Assembly: GCA_020829485.1 (NCBI GenBank) | Contig: JAIVFU010000082.1 | Span: forward strand, 1-27,927 | Direction: 5' to 3' | Source of the DNA: Nostoc sp. CHAB 5834 | GTDB taxonomy: Bacteria; Cyanobacteriota; Cyanobacteriia; Cyanobacteriales; Nostocaceae | Length of the DNA stretch: 27,927 bases | Shown: positions 23,854-27,927 of the stretch, one piece after another | Layout: each line of letters opens with the position of its first letter | Numbering within the stretch: position 1 is the stretch's first letter | The notes under the pieces: generated by a model | Seen by the model: the letters and a program-made list of their open reading frames with translations, nothing else | Told to the model about the DNA's origin: nothing | Database searches by the model: none | Made by a program: the position numbers and the translations under genes

Positions 23854-24264
23854 TCAAGGTAAATGAGTGACTTTTGCCTGCTCAAAGTAGCCATACATCA
23901 CCCGATAAACTTGACGAATAAAATCCCTAGCTCTAATGTCATTATTCGGTCTTCGCACGAAAATCCCTGCTAAATAACGCTTACCTGATGGCGCTTCAAG
24001 AATACCCCCATCGCCTAGTATAAACCGCAGAATACCTGTTTTATGAGCAATATTTGCACCAGAACCTAAGCCAGATGCGAGCAATGCTCTATTATTACAA
24101 CGAATCATAATACCTAAAACTTGGGATTGACTTGTATTAGAAATTAACTGATTATTTGTAATCAAAGCTGATAGTCGTACCAAGTCTCTTGCACTAGTTT
24201 TATTAGTTCCTTTGAAGTCTCCTAACATATTGCGAATCGAAGAATCGTAGAGTTTGCGTAAGTC
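23854..24264 (-). pseudogene. 5'-truncated class-A beta-lactamase-like gene
   Basis: The minus strand reads the C-terminal third of a serine beta-lactamase-like (penicillin-binding fold) protein: LGDFKGTNKTSARDLVRLSA, QVLGIMIRCNN, then AHKTGILRFILGDGGILEAP with the KTG box that lines the active site, and KRYLAGIFVRRPND. Homology seems to continue upstream of the first ATG (24228) for 12 codons (DLRKLYDSSIRN) and ends at a stop near 24265. The catalytic SxxK and SDN boxes are missing, so the gene is a remnant. Intact relatives are common cyanobacterial serine hydrolases, often with no antibiotic role. No N-terminal part was found in the adjacent bases. Confidence 0.78.
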
Positions 24265-24422
24265 CTAGATTTACCTGTATCAGCTTAGGTGTTTGTTTCA
24301 GGGATCATCTTAGTTAACCTGATGAATAGATAAAGCGATAATGTTATAGTAATATAGGGAATATGGTAAAATTTTACTTACTTCACGGCATTTGAACACT
24401 CAAATGTGTGAATGATATAGCT

Positions 24423-24507
24423 GGAGAGGTGTCCGAGCGGTTCATGGTGACGCACTCGAAATGCGTTTTGGGGAAACCCAACGGGGGTTCGAATCCCCCC
24501 CTCTCCG
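24423..24507 (+). tRNA. tRNA-Ser (CGA)
   Basis: An 85-base class II tRNA. The acceptor GGAGAGG (24423-24429) pairs with CCTCTCC (24500-24506), with discriminator G at 24507 as expected for serine. The anticodon stem ACGCA/TGCGT holds loop CTCGAAA, giving anticodon CGA, which reads UCG. A long variable arm (TTTGGGGAAACCCAA) and a T-arm (GGGGG-TTCGAAT-CCCCC) are clear. No CCA is encoded. Confidence 0.97.
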
Positions 24508-24583
24508 TTTAAAATGATTGTCGAAAAATTAGACAAACAGATGATGTTTGGCTTCATCGCTGGTATGTATGAGTATTTGCAAG

Positions 24584-24609
24584 TAAGGGCACACATCTGT
24601 GTGCCCTTA
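24584..24609. terminator. Perfect 12-bp inverted repeat after tRNA-Ser
   Basis: TAAGGGCACACA (24584-24595) and TGTGTGCCCTTA (24598-24609) flank TC. GC-rich in the middle, it begins 76 bases past the tRNA and could end its transcript; the T-run after it is weak (AGTATTTGTATG). Confidence 0.6.
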
Positions 24610-24736
24610 AGTATTTGTATGTAACGGTATTATATTTCCTTACTTACTTAGTAAAATATTTCCCAGCTACATTAAAATATACACTGAAGGCAGAGATTTT
24701 TGGGATAAACTAATGCCATCGTGTGAGGAGTGAACG

Positions 24737-26026
24737 ATGGCAAATCGCAGCATGGGGAAAGTGCCCTCATTTATTTTTATCAGTATCTGTTTATATCTAG
24801 GTATTAGTATAGGAATCGTTATCCGGCTTGGGCAATCACAGCGATTAAACGCTGCTACTACACCCACTGAACCTGTATCATTACCATTAGCTATTCCTGT
24901 TACGCCATCAACTACAGAAGAACAAACTTTTCAAAAGACAATTACTATCAAAGCCGTTGGAGATATTATTCCCGGCACTAATTTCCCTAACTATAGATTA
25001 CCCCGGTTTCGAGATCAATTATTACCAAAATCAGTGAGAACTCACTTGCAAGGATCTGATATCTTGTTTGGTAACTTTGAAAGTAGCTTAACTAATTATC
25101 CCTACACTGCCAAAGATATTAGTCGAGGACAAGTCTTTGCGTTTCGTTCCCCACCTGGATATGCTCGGCTATTTGCTGAAGCTGGTTTTAATGTGTTTAA
25201 TATGGCGAATAACCATGCAATGGATTTCGGGCCGGTAGGGTTTAAAGATACAAAGAAAAACCTTGAGGCTGTGGGCATTGCAACATTAGGTCATAAAAAT
25301 CAAATTCTTTATTTGGAAGCTAACAATATCCCTGTGGCAATGGTCGGGTTTTCTCCTTATGAAATGTATAATTCCATCCATAATTTAGGAGCAGCCCAAG
25401 CACTTATAGCCAAAGCGAGAAATAAGGCCAATATTGTAATAGTATCGATGCACGCAGGAGCCGAAGGAACGGGGGCACTACATGTTAAGAATCAGACAGA
25501 GTTTTTTTATGGAGAAAATCGAGGTAATTCGATCAAGTTTGCTCGAAACATGATTGATGCAGGAGCAGATTTAGTATTAGGACATGGGCCTCATGTTCCA
25601 AGAGCAATGGAAATCTATAAGGGAAAAATCATTGCCTATTCTTTAGGAAACTTTCTGGGATATCGAACTTTATCTACAAATGCCCAGACGGGTGACTCTA
25701 TGATTTTAGAAGTTAAACTTAACTCGGCGGGAAATTTAGTATCAAGTAAAATTATCCCCGTGCGGATGAATGGGCAGGGAATCCCTCAAATTGATCGGTA
25801 TTTTCGGACTGTGAAACTTATGCGTTCTTTGAATAATCAAGCTTTTCCCAAAAATCCGGTGAAGATTAATAAGAAGGGGGAAGTTGTTGTACAGAAGAGT
25901 AAATTTGACAATTCAGGTCATGTGGAAAAGCCTACGAAAAACCTAAACCTCTTTCCAACCTCTAAGCCGAAAAATTCAAAGTCTCTCTCCTTTTATGAGA
26001 GAGATTTAGAGAGGTTTTCCAAATAA
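24737..26026 (+). CDS. CapA family protein (metallophosphatase fold)
   Basis: A 429-residue protein of the CapA/PgsA family, calcineurin-like metallophosphatase-fold proteins linked to poly-gamma-glutamate capsule making. One N-terminal membrane anchor (about 10-32, FIFISICLYLGISIGIVIRL) places the rest outside the cytoplasmic membrane. Metal-site motifs are IKAVGDIIPGTNF (about 72-84), DILFGNFESSL, FNMANNHAMDFG, VSMHAGAEG, GHGPHVPRAMEIYKG and IAYSLGNFLG, in the usual order. No capB/capC genes are nearby, so a capsule role is unproven; many cyanobacterial CapA proteins stand alone. The last about 30 residues are encoded by a dispersed repeat (25950-26025). Confidence 0.88.
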   Translation: MANRSMGKVPSFIFISICLYLGISIGIVIRLGQSQRLNAATTPTEPVSLPLAIPVTPSTTEEQTFQKTITIKAVGDIIPGTNFPNYRLPRFRDQLLPKSVRTHLQGSDILFGNFESSLTNYPYTAKDISRGQVFAFRSPPGYARLFAEAGFNVFNMANNHAMDFGPVGFKDTKKNLEAVGIATLGHKNQILYLEANNIPVAMVGFSPYEMYNSIHNLGAAQALIAKARNKANIVIVSMHAGAEGTGALHVKNQTEFFYGENRGNSIKFARNMIDAGADLVLGHGPHVPRAMEIYKGKIIAYSLGNFLGYRTLSTNAQTGDSMILEVKLNSAGNLVSSKIIPVRMNGQGIPQIDRYFRTVKLMRSLNNQAFPKNPVKINKKGEVVVQKSKFDNSGHVEKPTKNLNLFPTSKPKNSKSLSFYERDLERFSK

Positions 26027-26113
26027 CGTGAAAAGTCAAAAGAGTAAATAATACCAATTTAAAAATTCATTGCGAGAGATGGACAGAGAAAACCCAAATA
26101 TACTAAGCATTTC

Positions 26114-26141
26114 CAATCTAAAATCTAAAATCTAAAATCCA
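26114..26141. repeat. STRR array (AAATCTA-type heptamers)
   Basis: Four in-phase heptamers: CAATCTA, AAATCTA, AAATCTA, AAATCCA. The same word occurs near 8613-8633 and before the M50 gene (21820-21845). The 241-base capA-kinase spacer has nothing else recognisable. Confidence 0.8.
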
Positions 26142-26267
26142 AAATGGTATAAGGAATTTAGCTAAAGATGAAACAAGAAAGAAAAAGATGCTTTTGTATT
26201 AGCAAAAGGCGTTGAGTTTTAGATTGTGACTTTTTGATTTTAAATTAAAGAAAAAATTTCCAATTGA

Positions 26268-27827
26268 CTAATTATTGTCATCTTGTGGCTTTTCCTGAGA
26301 TTTCTGATCATTCTGGGGTTGAGTATCAGTTGGTGAATTTTGCTTGTCCAGTGTTGGTACTACTACAGCAGAAGGATCTGACTGTTTGGATTCTGTCGGT
26401 GGCGCTGCTGGTATAACCACAGGATTTGACGGAATTATCGGTTGAGGAGAAGCAGAATTCTGATTAGAAACGGGTGAGTTATTTTTTGGTAGTGGTGCAG
26501 GGGAAGCACTACGAGATGAACGGATCGCCCGTAGTTTTTCGACTAGCGAGGGTGTAGGTGAAACGCTAGGTGAAGGTGCGGATTGCTCAAGATTGCCGCG
26601 TTGTGATTCTTGTGTAGGGCTGCTGGGAGTTTCTTGTGAGGAAGAACGACGATTACGCCGACGCTGTTTGGAATTAGAAACAGGTGCTGATTCGCTTCTT
26701 GAGGTGGTGTTAGTCTCTTCACTCCTCTCAAAGCTAGGTGCTTTCGCGGCTGGTTCTTGAGTTGGCTGTTCAAAAAGCGGTTTTGCGGTTGGCTGCGGCT
26801 GAGATTTGGGTAAGATGCTAGTGATGCCAAAACCTGCTGTAGCAGCAACCAAGGCTACACCTATACCTATGAATATTTGAGATGACCCCAGTTTTTTTGC
26901 TAGTACATTTTCTTTGGCGATGCCTGGGTTGGGCTGCGCCAAACCAGATGGTTTATGAATGCGATTGTGGGAAGTTTTCCCATTCCCAATTAAAGTTACT
27001 GCCTGCTGGGCAGATAAATTGACAGTTGGCACTGCATAAGTGACTAAGGCTTGCGGTGTCATATTCACCCCATTTCCAGGTAGCAGTTGTAACCACTCAG
27101 CAACTGTCGCTGGTCGAAAACGAGACTCCACGGCCATACCGCGCATTACGGTCTGGTTGACAGAAGCACTCAAATGTGGTTGCAGTTCGCGGGGGGAAGG
27201 CATTTGCTCGCGATCGCGCAACAATGCTGGCATAGGAACCTGGGCTGTCAACAGTGAATACAAGGTTGCTGCTAAACCATAAACATCCGTGGCGGGTGTG
27301 CGCGGCGCTTGCGTCAAATACTGCTCAATGGGAGAATAACCTTCAGAAACCATACCTGTGTGAGTCTGCCTGACACTGCCATTAAATTCCCTGGCAATGC
27401 CAAAATCAATCAGTACTACTTCCTGGGTTCCTTCACGAAGGATAATATTATCTGGTTTGACATCTCGATGTAACAAACCGTTGTTATGCACTACCTGCAA
27501 GGCTGCCCCAATTTGCCGGATGTAATGAATTGCTGTGGCTTCAGGTAATGGTATCCCTGGTAATACAAATGCGTCTCCCAAGGTTTCGCCACGAATGTAT
27601 TCCATCACCATGTAAGGCAGTCCAGCCTCGACAAAAAAATCACTAACTCGGACTATATTTGGGTGAATACACGTAGCTAATCGTCTGGCTTCATCTTGGA
27701 ATTGGCGCTCAAATTTTGCAAAATCGGAATGTTGTCGCAGCCGTTCATTGATGGTTTTCATCACAACTTCATGACCTAAGTAATGATGCGTAGCTTTAAA
27801 TGTAAGTAAGTCGGCAGGAAAAATCAT
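26268..27827 (-). CDS. Hanks-type Ser/Thr protein kinase, N-lobe shortened, with membrane segment
   Basis: A 519-residue eukaryotic-type Ser/Thr kinase. Catalytic residues are intact: Lys24 in VVMKTI, Glu46 in the C-helix, LHRDVKPDN (119-127, Asp122), DFG (141-143) and the [10 protein letters not shown] activation-end motif (161-170). But the frame begins at strand beta-3: the glycine-rich loop and beta-1/2 (about 25-30 residues) are missing, and an in-frame stop lies 11 codons upstream of the ATG at 27827. After the kinase domain (to about 250), a linker leads to one membrane helix (about 316-338). A Ser/Pro/Gln/Asn-rich tail of about 180 residues then lies outside. It is either a 5'-truncated gene or an odd natural variant. 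It ends within the window; nothing coding is seen from 27828 to the edge. Confidence 0.82.
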   Translation of the reverse strand: MIFPADLLTFKATHHYLGHEVVMKTINERLRQHSDFAKFERQFQDEARRLATCIHPNIVRVSDFFVEAGLPYMVMEYIRGETLGDAFVLPGIPLPEATAIHYIRQIGAALQVVHNNGLLHRDVKPDNIILREGTQEVVLIDFGIAREFNGSVRQTHTGMVSEGYSPIEQYLTQAPRTPATDVYGLAATLYSLLTAQVPMPALLRDREQMPSPRELQPHLSASVNQTVMRGMAVESRFRPATVAEWLQLLPGNGVNMTPQALVTYAVPTVNLSAQQAVTLIGNGKTSHNRIHKPSGLAQPNPGIAKENVLAKKLGSSQIFIGIGVALVAATAGFGITSILPKSQPQPTAKPLFEQPTQEPAAKAPSFERSEETNTTSRSESAPVSNSKQRRRNRRSSSQETPSSPTQESQRGNLEQSAPSPSVSPTPSLVEKLRAIRSSRSASPAPLPKNNSPVSNQNSASPQPIIPSNPVVIPAAPPTESKQSDPSAVVVPTLDKQNSPTDTQPQNDQKSQEKPQDDNN

Positions 27828-27927
27828 AACTATGTAACGAAAAGTTAACCAGAACTGTTAGAGCTAAATTTAATACGTTGTGTACTGTAGTTTCCTTTTT
27901 CCCCTCTAGCTTGAATACCACCAATCA

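Noticed and set aside
24378..24596. 72-codon minus-strand ORF
   Set aside because: It is the antisense of tRNA-Ser and its flanks.

Overview
The window is chromosomal DNA of a filamentous cyanobacterium, most likely of the Nostoc/Anabaena group (Nostocales). Supporting this are a cyanobacterial gene set (ycf3, a high-light-inducible protein, DUF2231, DUF2993, a Uma2 nuclease), many HIP1 octamers (GCGATCGC, e.g. 1391-1398), heptameric short tandem repeats between genes, and small palindromic MITE-like elements. The order is inferred from these hallmarks and was not tested by a search.

Layout. 1-6.1 kb: a MITE-like repeat, a stand-alone CheR methyltransferase, a hypothetical tail-anchored protein, a SpoT-like HD hydrolase, a Uma2 nuclease, a DUF2993 lipid-binding-type protein, a DUF2231 membrane protein, and an overlapping DUF2809/DUF167 pair. 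6.0-9.8 kb: a glutathione S-transferase, an SRAP abasic-site protein, ycf3, gatC and a glutathionyl-hydroquinone reductase. 9.74-10.74 kb: a 1-kb gene-free stretch with two candidate RNA structures and a palindromic repeat. 10.7-12.3 kb: a hypothetical gene, a redoxin and a Hlip.

12.4-17.4 kb is the most unusual part. A truncated thyX (FAD-dependent thymidylate synthase) is followed by a DUF433/DUF5615 toxin-antitoxin pair whose toxin gene is split by a MITE. Then come four co-directional genes for deoxypyrimidine metabolism: a three-part thymidylate synthase (MtrA-like region, ThyA core with all key residues, DUF4346), a membrane-anchored dCTP-deaminase/dUTPase-fold protein that has lost the catalytic residues, a nucleoside 2-deoxyribosyltransferase-family protein, and a dCMP deaminase. 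Together they could supply dTMP by a ThyA route (dCMP to dUMP to dTMP) after loss of ThyX. The inactive-looking DCD homologue and the glycosidase-like protein suggest sensing or control of the nucleotide pool, or a defence role.

17.4-27.9 kb: a CobO-like protein without a P-loop, an adenylate-kinase-like pseudogene with an internal deletion, rph, pgl, a zinc-ribbon/FHA protein, a possible 35-codon ORF whose Shine-Dalgarno lies in a hairpin, an M50-type membrane protease, a D-2-hydroxyacid dehydrogenase, a beta-lactamase-like remnant, tRNA-Ser(CGA), a CapA-family protein, and a Ser/Thr kinase that lacks its glycine-rich loop.

At least four genes are clearly broken (thyX, the DUF5615 toxin, the adenylate kinase homologue, the beta-lactamase homologue), so decay and small-repeat activity have shaped this region.
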